Notes under the pieces: generated by a model | The model's database searches: none | Seen by the model: only the letters and a program-made list of their open reading frames with translations | What the model was told of the DNA's origin: nothing | In this document: positions 48,030-59,710 of the stretch, in pieces | Numbering within the stretch: position 1 is the stretch's first letter | How the letters are laid out: each line of letters starts with the position of its first letter | NCBI RefSeq assembly: GCF_000227115.2 | Contig: NC_016481.1 | Location: forward strand, 634,189-698,188 | DNA length: 64,000 bases | Reading direction: 5' to 3' | DNA from: Naumovozyma dairenensis CBS 421 | Lineage: Eukaryota > Ascomycota > Saccharomycetes > Saccharomycetales > Saccharomycetaceae | Program-made: the position numbers and the translations under genes

Positions 48030-49369
48030 CTATTTTATTTTCTTCCTTTCTTCACAATTACATGTATCGATTGGAATTTCCTTTGCATCGGATATAAATT
48101 GTCCTAAGATCCAAACATTTCCAATGAAGAATGAAACAGCTCCAAAAAATATTCCAGGATAGAAGGCATTCTTACCTTCAAACTCTAAATAATAACCTTG
48201 ACTTAACCAAAATGCTTGAGTGAGAACCCAAACGAAAAGCATCATGATTCCTTTCTTGCCGGTTATAGTGGTTCTTGAAAGAACAATGGGTAGGAAAACC
48301 AGGTACCATATAAAATACTGTGAAGTACAAACTTTGTTAAATATAACAAATGCAAATGTTTGCAAGAATATGACGTTAACTAGATTCATGAAAGTTGCAT
48401 TTATCCATTCTAGGTAAGATAATGGAAAGACAATTAATAATTGAGGAAGAAAAGCCATCTTTGATAAATAAGAGATAGAATCAGCATCTTTGGCGGAATC
48501 GTAGTATAGTAGCATATTCCATAAGGAAAAATTATGTCTATGGTCTGTTCGATAGAGGTGGTAAAAATACGCTTGGTCCAAGAATTCGTAGCCATATATG
48601 TAATACATGATAAATCCTAGCAAAATAATTGTCATTAATGTAGATACACCAACAACAAATAAGTCTTTGAATCTTTTTGAGACAGTTTGATTTTTATTTG
48701 ATCCACTGTCATTATAAAAGATATAGATTGCCATTGAAGAACAATAAATGATTGGATATATCTTAAAATGGATAGATAAACCATAAATTACGCCGGCAAG
48801 CCAATAATGGCCTTCTTGCAGATAATATAGAGATAGCATGATGAAGAAACATAAAAGACTCTCCGCGTTTCCACGAGTGCTAATTGTAATAACCATTGGG
48901 TTCAATAACCAAATACTGCCCAAAAAAGTCAGTTTTAAGTCAGAGATATCAGGTATCAACTTTCTTAATATTCTTAATAGCAAGATGCCCGTTAATAGGT
49001 CATATATGACGAAGAATAACTTACCGAGATGGAACCAACCAAAATAGTGATTAGGAACCAGTAACCAACTCAATAATGGAGTATATCTATAAGTATCTCG
49101 CTGATAAGGTGAGCCATTGACGAACTGACTAGATTTAGAACCCATCAATTGTTTGTACACATAACCTGCAGCGTCGTGGAAAACAAAATAATCGATGTCT
49201 GTATATCTGACTGTGTAATGCGCATCTTGGTAGATGCCATAAAAGAAAAAATGGCACGTAAACCTGCGGATAATATCAACAATTGGCCCTCTTTAAGCAT
49301 TTGTAGGAGCTTGTAATCGGTCTTGTTATCTCGAGATCTTGTCATATATGTCGTTCCATTTCGATACAT
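48030..49369 (-). pseudogene. GPI14: GPI14 mannosyltransferase with a one-base frameshift near its start
   Basis: Two overlapping frames make one gene. The upstream frame (ATG at 49369, 49345 or 49300) reads [20 protein letters not shown]. The downstream frame continues as [19 protein letters not shown] and carries the rest to the stop at 48030, with no ATG of its own near the join. The shift lies in the A-runs at 49241-49251; one added base restores about 423-446 residues, against ~403 for S. cerevisiae Gpi14. The protein is a multi-span ER enzyme (PIG-M) that adds the first mannose to GPI precursors, with the catalytic DID in YTDIDYF. The remainder is undamaged and the gene is essential in yeast, so a sequencing error is likely. 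Confidence 0.88.
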
Positions 49370-49570
49370 GCATTTTTTGCATAGTGTAACGTCTTAAATA
49401 TTTGCAGAATGGTCTAACATAGCGCTGGTTCGGACTCTTAAATAATATAACGACAATGTTCATACAGTTTGCATAAGTCTATAATTCTACATATATACAA
49501 GAAAGGCCTTTCTATATGTAACATCGAATGAATAAACTATCGACAGAGTAGTTGATTATAATAGTTTGTT

Positions 49571-50026
49571 ATGTCCGAAGAACTAACTTTAAATGAATTA
49601 GTAGAGCATATTACCAAGAATAAGCCTGTGCCAAATATAGTTCATGTAGACGATATTGTGCTAGGTGAAGAGTTAACCACAATATCTATAATGGCCCCAC
49701 GGGCAAAGCCATGGGAAACAGCATGTACACATTCTCCAAAGAATATACAACCAGATGATAATAATGGGGGAAGCACTACGCTAGATGCTGTAACATATAA
49801 TGCTGAAGATTTCGAAGATCTAACAAGATACTATGATTTGGAATCTCGATATGTGGCCTCGTTACAAAAAGAAACCGACGCAGAGCTTCCAGATAGAACT
49901 AAAAAAAGAATGAGAATTAAGTTAAATGTTGGTAATTTCTTTCTAAATAATTTTAAAGTGCATATAATGATGTATAACAGTCCAGTTCCTTCCCGAACAA
50001 TGTACCAAGTGACTATAGATCATTAA
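49571..50026 (+). CDS. PEX39: PEX39 / YJR012C homologue (peroxisomal PTS2 import factor)
   Basis: The 151-residue protein lacks a classic domain. It contains the motif KPWE at residues 46-49 (APRAKPWETA), shared by recently described Pex39 proteins and the N-terminus of Pex13. Pex39 (S. cerevisiae Yjr012c) helps Pex7 deliver PTS2 proteins to peroxisomes. Position is decisive: it lies between GPI14 (YJR013W) and a YJR011C homologue. A basic, conserved-looking end (RTKKRMRIKLNVGNFFLNN) follows an acidic middle. S. cerevisiae Yjr012c is longer (~207 aa as annotated). The Pex39 link comes from memory of recent work. Confidence 0.72.
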   Translation: MSEELTLNELVEHITKNKPVPNIVHVDDIVLGEELTTISIMAPRAKPWETACTHSPKNIQPDDNNGGSTTLDAVTYNAEDFEDLTRYYDLESRYVASLQKETDAELPDRTKKRMRIKLNVGNFFLNNFKVHIMMYNSPVPSRTMYQVTIDH

Positions 50027-50343
50027 AGGAAGGGAAGGCAAAAAGTAGTCTATGTACGGTTTTTAAATATATTCATATTCTTTAAAGTTTTCAGTAAGTT
50101 ATGGAAGATCCATACATACGTACTGGCCTTGGTTATAAGTTTCTTTAAACTTCTAAGAACCTGGCTTATGGCCTTTTCGTGACACTTGCCAGATCCTTCA
50201 TACTAAAAAAATACAGGAAATTGAACTGTTTATACAACAAAGAGATATAGCTAAGAACCAAACCAAAAACTAGTTAGGAAGAAGAATGAACTTAGAGCAT
50301 CAAAAGTGAAGCAAACTAAACAATATTACATCCTGGACTCCTC
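50027..50343. other. PEX39 to YJR011C-like spacer
   Basis: A/T-rich intergenic sequence; no gene or site seen. Confidence 0.5.
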
Positions 50344-51219
50344 ATGAAAAGAAGTAAAGAGACAAAGAAAGATGCTTCAACATTTCCACGCAAAGAAGAT
50401 GAAAACTCATCGCCTGATTCGACGCGAAAGAACCCAAATAAAGATGAACGTGTCCCTCAAGAGAAATTTGTAAAGATACTTAATCAAATTGTTCCTTTTA
50501 TATTACATACCTCCTATTATATGACCGATTTGGTATATACATTGTATTACGTCATGAATTGTGAAGTAGAAAAATGGCCAAAAAGCACAGAGGAAAAACA
50601 ACATTTATTACAATTAAAAAATGGATTGAGTACTTTAGTAGTTGACCTAAGAAATAATTTCAGGGCATTGTTAGATGAGTCTGATATTGATGAAGGAGAA
50701 ACACTTATTATTTTGAGAGGTCTCATAAATAAAGATATCATATATATACTCTACCAAGTGAACGACATCCTAAAGACAGAGTTACTGTTGTTTCAGAAGA
50801 AACAATCGCTCATGTTTACTGAAAGTGGTGATCAAATAGAAAAAAACGAACAAGGTATAAATGAGCAGAAAGATACAAATTATGGCGGCTTAATCCTGCA
50901 ACTGCAGAATTGTTTTATTGGTTTCGGTAATCTGATGAATTTTATTAGAAAGATACCGCTGCAAAATAAGTATGGAGTTACCAAGTTCCAATTAGATGTG
51001 TTAATCAATGTAATAGATACTGATTTGTTACCAGGTTGGGAAGTCCAGTTGGATCTTTTGAACTGTAAGTTATTTAACGATCTGGCGCTTAACAAAGACG
51101 TCGTCCGATTGTATAGAGAGAAAACAGGAGACAATACTCCTGACCTGACACAAGGAGAAGCCTTCGGAAATTTTATTGGCTGGCTTAAAGATGAAATCAT
51201 AGGTGATTTTGTTTTCTAA
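50344..51219 (+). CDS. uncharacterised protein, YJR011C homologue by position
   Basis: The 291-residue protein has a basic, Ser/Pro/Lys-rich start (about 1-40) and then a mostly helical body: QEKFVKILNQIVPFILHTSYY, an LVVDLRNNFRALLDE helix, LQNCFIGFGNLMNFIRKIP and a C-terminal NFIGWLKDEIIGDFVF. No signal peptide, clear membrane span or catalytic motif is evident. S. cerevisiae YJR011C (~261 aa, function unknown) occupies the same place between SPC1 and YJR012C. I assign no function. Confidence 0.75.
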   Translation: MKRSKETKKDASTFPRKEDENSSPDSTRKNPNKDERVPQEKFVKILNQIVPFILHTSYYMTDLVYTLYYVMNCEVEKWPKSTEEKQHLLQLKNGLSTLVVDLRNNFRALLDESDIDEGETLIILRGLINKDIIYILYQVNDILKTELLLFQKKQSLMFTESGDQIEKNEQGINEQKDTNYGGLILQLQNCFIGFGNLMNFIRKIPLQNKYGVTKFQLDVLINVIDTDLLPGWEVQLDLLNCKLFNDLALNKDVVRLYREKTGDNTPDLTQGEAFGNFIGWLKDEIIGDFVF

Positions 51220-51509
51220 GAGAAGGAATTTAAACACCGTAACTTCTATATATTGTGACCACTTTTCATTGAAGTTCTTCCAAATGATTTTTCGAAAAAC
51301 TGCTCAGGCGGACAGGGTGATACCCGAAACGAAGTGCAGTCTAAATTTAACAAACCGTTAATAACAACATAGTTTAAAGACTTCTTTACTTTACTTAACT
51401 TCATCAACTTGTACTTTATAAATATATAGAATTAGAGAAGATTGTGGAGCAATAGATATTGAGCGAATACTGTTAACCTACCAATTCAATTACACCACTT
51501 AGAAAATAG

Positions 51510-51791
51510 ATGTCCGAACTACTGCAAGAATTACAAAAGTTTTTAATCTTATCGATCGATTTTCCAAGCCAAAGAAAAACAGCATTGTTACAAAGAAATA
51601 TTCTGATAATTGGGGGTATTATCTCATGTATTGTTGGATTTCAAACTGGCTCACTTAGTTTGTTAATGGGATGCTACGGTGTAGCTTATCTGATTACCGT
51701 GTTAGTTGTCGTACCCGCGTACCCCTGCTTCAATAAGCAAAAGCTACAATGGGTACAACCCAAATTAACATCGATTGAAATCAACAAATGA
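51510..51791 (+). CDS. SPC1: signal peptidase complex subunit Spc1
   Basis: The 93-residue protein starts with a cytosolic segment (LILSIDFPSQRKTALLQRN) and has two closely spaced membrane spans (about 29-45 and 49-70), then a charged tail. This is the layout of Spc1/SPC12, a non-catalytic ER signal peptidase subunit that helps exclude membrane proteins from cleavage. Length matches S. cerevisiae Spc1 (94 aa), and MET3 lies next to it as in S. cerevisiae. Confidence 0.93.
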   Translation: MSELLQELQKFLILSIDFPSQRKTALLQRNILIIGGIISCIVGFQTGSLSLLMGCYGVAYLITVLVVVPAYPCFNKQKLQWVQPKLTSIEINK

Positions 51792-52146
51792 ATGTATTCA
51801 CTTTTTGATTTACCAATATATTACCCGTGATTATGAACAGAAAGTTCTAGTGGAATAGTGCACTAACTAATCTCTATCATTAACCCTTTATGCCGATAAC
51901 AGATTGGAATGAAGGCTTATAAACGTACTTCATCAAAATTGCATTATTGCATGAATTCGACATGTACTTTTCAGTTCCGCTTAAAAAAATCAACTACGTA
52001 GAAGTTCGGTACTTCGCACGAAAACTTCTATTCTTTCCAATTTTCTAATTTTTATCATTACTTTTTGTCTATATACATCATTAATTAATACATACCATCT
52101 TTTAAAATACTAAAAAAATAATCAGTTTTTAAAATCTCATCATTGC
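51792..52146. other. SPC1-MET3 convergent 3' region
   Basis: A/T-rich, no gene seen. Confidence 0.5.
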
Positions 52147-55001
<2,855 letters not shown>

Positions 55002-55789
55002 NNNNNNNNNNNNNNNNNNNNNNNNNNNNNNNNNNNNNNNNNNNNNNNNNNNNNNNNNNNNNNNNNNNNNNNNNNNNNNNNNNNNNNNNNNNNNNNNNNN
55101 NNNNNNNNNNNNNNNNNNNNNNNNNNNNNNNNNNNNNNNNNNNNNNNNNNNNNNNNNNNNNNNNNNNNNNNNNNNNNNNNNNNNNNNNNNNNNNNNNNNN
55201 NNNNNNNNNNNNNNNNNNNNNNNNNNNNNNNNNNNNNNNNNNNNNNNNNNNNNNNNNNNNNNNNNNNNNNNNNNNNNNNNNNNNNNNNNNNNNNNNNNNN
55301 NNNNNNNNNNNNNNNNNNNNNNNNNNNNNNNNNNNNNNNNNNNNNNNNNNNNNNNNNNNNNNNNNNNNNNNNNNNNNNNNNNNNNNNNNNNNNNNNNNNN
55401 NNNNNNNNNNNNNNNNNNNNNNNNNNNNNNNNNNNNNNNNNNNNNNNNNNNNNNNNNNNNNNNNNNNNNNNNNNNNNNNNNNNNNNNNNNNNNNNNNNNN
55501 NNNNNNNNNNNNNNNNNNNNNNNNNNNNNNNNNNNNNNNNNNNNNNNNNNNNNNNNNNNNNNNNNNNNNNNNNNNNNNNNNNNNNNNNNNNNNNNNNNNN
55601 NNNNNNNNNNNNNNNNNNNNNNNNNNNNNNNNNNNNNNNNNNNNNNNNNNNNNNNNNNNNNNNNNNNNNNNNNNNNNNNNNNNNNNNNNNNNNNNNNNNN
55701 NNNNNNNNNNNNNNNNNNNNNNNNNNNNNNNNNNNNNNNNNNNNNNNNNNNNNNNNNNNNNNNNNNNNNNNNNNNNNNNNNNNNNNNNN
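55002..55789. other. assembly gap (788 N) inside TDH copy 2
   Basis: The gap begins in codon 66. A 999-base TDH gene would still need about 802 bases, more than the 788 N, while the sequence after the gap is not TDH coding. The N length is therefore an underestimate. Confidence 0.95.
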
Positions 55790-55811
55790 TATATATATAT
55801 ATATATATATA
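55790..55811. repeat. TA dinucleotide repeat at the gap edge
   Basis: About eleven TA units directly after the gap; its full length may extend into the gap. Confidence 0.9.
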
Positions 55812-56317
55812 ATATGAAGACTTATTATTTTCGTTTTTGTGTCTTTTCATTAATTGGATGAACTATACAGAGATATCATTGACAGATATCTCAGGTCGAC
55901 AATGTAGGAGCACTTAATGGGAATAGTTGAGTCAATTTTTCATGGCATCTTGAATTCCGAATATGAGTCTGAATTTTTCAAAAGTGAAAAGGAGTGGAAG
56001 ATAAGTGCAACACTGGAATATTTGCTTTTATTTATCTCTGATACGTAACTGTCACATCATATTACTTGCTGTTAAAATATAAATCGAAGTAGAGGAAACC
56101 TGCACTAATTCCCTTGCCTTCTAAATAAAAGGGTTAGAGGGTAGGATTTGAAAAGTGAGGAATATAAACTTCTTTCTTAACCAATTTTCGCTTGTAATGA
56201 GTGTAACACACACGATTTAATACTCTACGTACAGTCCAGTGTCGCATATTCTGGATTGACTATCTACTGGCTTATGGCTTATTAGTTCCTATTAAACAAT
56301 AGAAAACCAATAAGTAT
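55812..56317. other. TDH copy 2 3' flank to tRNA-Trp
   Basis: No gene seen. It does not resemble the 3' flank of TDH copy 1. Confidence 0.6.
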
Positions 56318-56424
56318 GAAGCGGTGGCTCAATGGTAGAGCTTTCGACTCCAGTTAAACTCTGGAACTTCCCGGAACTAATAATTGCAATCGAAGGGTTG
56401 CAGGTTCAATTCCTGTCCGTCTCA
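56318..56424 (+). tRNA. tRNA-Trp(CCA) with a 35-nt intron
   Basis: The sequence closely follows S. cerevisiae tW(CCA): GAAGCGGTGGCTCAATGG with box A, then box B in GGTTGCAGGTTCAATTCC. Anticodon CCA is at 56350-56352. The intron is 56354-56388 and exon 2 starts ATCGAAGG. Position 37 is G, and the intron segment CTGGA pairs with TCCAG around the anticodon. The acceptor stem carries an A-C mismatch at the third pair (3-70). A seven-T Pol III terminator follows at 56429-56435. Confidence 0.96.
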
Positions 56425-56428
56425 TATA

Positions 56429-56435
56429 TTTTTTT
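56429..56435 (+). terminator. Pol III terminator of tRNA-Trp
   Basis: Seven consecutive T, five bases after the tRNA 3' end. Confidence 0.8.
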
Positions 56436-56720
56436 ACTTTTTCTTCCTCAAATGCACAGCCATTCGTATTCGCGCCTTCTTTATATTTCTTATTTTACCG
56501 TTGACAGTTTCCAAATTTAGAAGGTCCTCTTGCTGGTCAATTGACGCCTTTTTCTCGAACATTATAGTCGAGTTTTATTTAAATGTCACTGTTAGCATCT
56601 AGTTTCTCGATTATTGAGAAAGGTGAAAGTTTTTATTATGCAAGTAGCTTTCATTATAGACTCGGATACCAACACTCTCTTTGATATATCCTTCAAACCA
56701 TTCGCTTACAATTTTATACT

Positions 56721-58127
56721 ATGGTAAGATTACAATATTCTACAAAACACTTACTGATTCCGCTGATATTATCATCCAATCTTCATACGGTACTAGCAGA
56801 TTCGTCGACAGTATCATGCAATCCGTTGTCAGCAACAAATTGTGCATCAAATCCTGCCCTTGCTACAAGCTTTGCCGAAGACTTTAGTTCAGAACCTGAT
56901 AGGTTTATCGACCAAAAACATGCCGGTACAATCACCTACGGAGGTGATGGTATGAATATGACTTTAGCCAAAAGATTTGATAATCCATCTCTAAAGTCAG
57001 ATTTTTATATAATGTATGGTAAAGTGGAAGTTATATTAAAGGCAGGTAGTGGGACAGGGATTATTTCCTCATTTTATTTGCAGAGTGACGATTTAGATGA
57101 AATTGATATCGAATGGGTTGGTGGTGACGGTACTCAATTCCAATCCAATTATTTCTCGAAGGGGAGCGTTGTAACATATGATAGAGGTGAATTCCATACT
57201 GTTAGTTCTCCACAGACGGAATATCATAACTATACACTAGATTGGGCCATGGATAAGACAACTTGGTATCTTGATGGTACGCCCGTTAGAGTCTTACCAA
57301 ACACTACCTCTGAAGGATATCCTCAAACACCTATGTATATTATGATGGGAATTTGGGCAGGTGGTGACCCAAGTAATGAACCTGGTACAATCGAGTGGGC
57401 AGGTGGACTAACAGACTATAGTCAAGCACCATTTACAATGGGAATTAAGAGAGTGATTGTCACAGATTATTCCACAGGGAAAACGTATTCGTATGATGAC
57501 CAATCAGGTTCTTGGGAATCTATTAGAGCTGAAGATGGTACAGTTAACGGTAGATATGAACAAGCGCAGGAAGATTTTGCATTATTGGCACAAGACCAAT
57601 CAATATCAGGTGCTACTTCATCTAGTACGTCTTCTTCAAAGGTGTCATCTAGCACAGTTTCATCGTCCACTTCATCATCTTCCATCTCATCGTCTTCTGT
57701 ACTAACTTCAGCGGTGATTTTCTCCTCCCCTTCATCGTCAGCCTCTTCTATTCCTTCGTCAAGTTCTGCTTCTAGTTCATCTTCTAGTTCCAGTGTCGAA
57801 ACAACGACCCGCAGTTTAACATCAAAAAACTCAACGTCAAGTTCAAACATCTATGTCTCATCCTCCCCTACCACTTCATCGTCATCATCAATGAGTTCTG
57901 CAAGAACAGTATTGTCCTCTTCCTCTACCAGAATAACTTCTTCTTCTTCTTCTTCTTCTTCATCTGTATCGATATCTGGATCTCCTACTTCTACTTCAAC
58001 TTCTTCTTCTCACTCTGGAAGTTCAACAAGTCATTCTGTGGAAACTTCTTCTGCTGCTGCTACAGCGGTCGTTTTCTTTAATAGAGGCATTACCTTTTTA
58101 CTAGTGTTCATTTGTTCTTTAATATAA
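56721..58127 (+). CDS. CRH1: cell-wall chitin-glucan transglycosylase (Crh family, GH16)
   Basis: The 468-residue protein has a signal peptide (about 1-26), a GH16 domain (about 45-275) and a Ser/Thr-rich stalk (about 290-440) ending in a hydrophobic GPI tail (FFNRGITFLLVFICSLI). The catalytic motif DEIDIEW lies at 126-132, with nucleophile Glu127 and acid/base Glu131 intact. No chitin-binding CBM18 is visible, which favours Crh1 over Utr2 and Crr1. Crh enzymes join chitin to beta-glucan in the wall. S. cerevisiae CRH1 (YGR189C, ~507 aa) lies near HIP1 and TDH3. Confidence 0.93.
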   Translation: MVRLQYSTKHLLIPLILSSNLHTVLADSSTVSCNPLSATNCASNPALATSFAEDFSSEPDRFIDQKHAGTITYGGDGMNMTLAKRFDNPSLKSDFYIMYGKVEVILKAGSGTGIISSFYLQSDDLDEIDIEWVGGDGTQFQSNYFSKGSVVTYDRGEFHTVSSPQTEYHNYTLDWAMDKTTWYLDGTPVRVLPNTTSEGYPQTPMYIMMGIWAGGDPSNEPGTIEWAGGLTDYSQAPFTMGIKRVIVTDYSTGKTYSYDDQSGSWESIRAEDGTVNGRYEQAQEDFALLAQDQSISGATSSSTSSSKVSSSTVSSSTSSSSISSSSVLTSAVIFSSPSSSASSIPSSSSASSSSSSSSVETTTRSLTSKNSTSSSNIYVSSSPTTSSSSSMSSARTVLSSSSTRITSSSSSSSSSVSISGSPTSTSTSSSHSGSSTSHSVETSSAAATAVVFFNRGITFLLVFICSLI

Positions 58128-58543
58128 CAACGAGTATCAAAAGTAGACGCTTTAGTTAATATATATATGCATCTTTAGACTCTTAAAAAAACACCATATT
58201 GTACGTCCCCTTCAATCCTGTAATTACGGCTTCTCAGGCGACTTTCTAATAACCTTTTATAGTTATAATAATAACTGCTGTATTTAGGTTTAGATTTAGA
58301 TAGTCTAGTTTATGTACGTATCGTTAAATTGTTTATCGATTTTAGCCGCCCAGGCCAATTTTTTTTGAAGAGAGAAAAATTAATGTGCCCAACTTTGAAA
58401 TGGCTGATACAATACTAGGAAAAAAAAATAACGTTAAAAAAGTTTGATAATTATACAAGGACTTCAAACTAAACCCGTATTTGACAATATTACTACAAAA
58501 CTCATATGATTCGAAGCTTTTCACATCAACATTAAATAGCAAT
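58128..58543. other. CRH1-RPC17 spacer
   Basis: A/T-rich; no gene or clear site seen. Confidence 0.5.
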
Positions 58544-59050
58544 ATGAAAGTACTTGAAGCTAGAGATGCATTTTTAAGTGATTATGAAGTCCTCCAATTT
58601 TTATCAAAATTAGAAAGACAAAATCATTGGGATGCAGAAACCATACTAGAAAATGAAAAACATCGAAAATCGAAGAACAAAAGAAAAATTAGGAGACCTT
58701 ATAATCATCCTGAGCTACAAAATATCACAAGTACATCACTGAATTTTCTGAATATGAACAAGAATTTCGTCCAACAAGAAGGTGATGAAGAAATGGAAGA
58801 TGAAGAAGCTAAGGTGAAGAACCTAGAGAGAGATATGAAATCACCTCTTTGTAGAATGAACGACGCGAAATTTTCAGAATTTGTCACTCGTCTGAACGAA
58901 TATGAATTGTTCAAAGTGGAAAAATTGCAAATCGTCAACCAATTACCTGGTAACATGGTGCACCTGTATTCAATTGTAGAAGAATGTGACTCGAGATTCA
59001 CCAATGAACAAATAGAAACAATGTTAAGCATAATAAAAGAATATTCATAG
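58544..59050 (+). CDS. RPC17: RNA polymerase III subunit C17
   Basis: The ATG at 58544 (MKVLEARDAFLSDYEVLQFL) gives 168 residues, close to S. cerevisiae Rpc17 (161); the frame extends 21 codons upstream but that part is not conserved. Conserved blocks are RPYNHPELQ, LFKVEKLQIVNQLPGNMVHLYS and EECDSRF. Rpc17 pairs with Rpc25 in the Pol III stalk (the Rpb4-like partner) and contacts initiation factors. A variable acidic insert lies in the middle. VTC4 follows, as in S. cerevisiae. Confidence 0.95.
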   Translation: MKVLEARDAFLSDYEVLQFLSKLERQNHWDAETILENEKHRKSKNKRKIRRPYNHPELQNITSTSLNFLNMNKNFVQQEGDEEMEDEEAKVKNLERDMKSPLCRMNDAKFSEFVTRLNEYELFKVEKLQIVNQLPGNMVHLYSIVEECDSRFTNEQIETMLSIIKEYS

Positions 59051-59710
59051 ATTATGGGTGGGCGTTTATTCTATTGAATAAGTAGTTTACCGAGAATACT
59101 AAATATTAAGTTGCATTATAGAATATATAACATTAAGTTGAAAGTATGGTTTTCCTCATAGGAGTCTATGTAGGCTGAATGTTACCTTTCCATACCATTT
59201 TCTTGCTTAGTTGAGAGACTATCAGGTAAATGTTTGTGTTGCTGTTTTGTACTCATTATAATATTGCGTAACGGTACATCTATCACAGAGCCTCTTCTCA
59301 GATAGTTAATGAAGAGCACGTGTATATAATTCTTTCAAAGTATTACGTTCAGGAAGTAAACTTTGCGTACGTACGTCTGTGAAGAGAATGTTTGATAAAC
59401 TGGCAAAGTATAGTTAAAAACTGTTTGCAATGTTTTCTATACCATACAGTGATAAAAAAGCAGTTTTTATACTTCTATTTATTCGAGCATTTCTTTGTTT
59501 CTTATGGGAGTTTCATACAGTATTTAGACTACTTACAAATTGGCACATGAGATTTCGCGCGTGTCTTATAAGTTCAGATTCCCAATTCATCCTTTAAAAC
59601 TATTTAGTCTTCCTCATTGCAATTCGAATATAAAAGTTAACTTCGAGTTAATTCTTCAAAAGTGAATACTAAATCATTAGAGATAACTCAACGTTATTTT
59701 TTAATTCAGG
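59051..59710. other. RPC17-VTC4 intergenic region
   Basis: No gene seen. It contains a CACGTG at 59317-59322 in the VTC4 promoter. Confidence 0.55.
59317..59322 (+). promoter_or_regulatory. Pho4-type CACGTG in the VTC4 promoter
   Basis: CACGTG, 389 bp upstream of VTC4. VTC genes are PHO-regulated in S. cerevisiae; Cbf1 binds the same core. Confidence 0.45.

Noticed and set aside
56332..56602. Short frames across the tRNA-Trp gene and its flank
   Set aside because: They overlap the tRNA and have no recognisable similarity.
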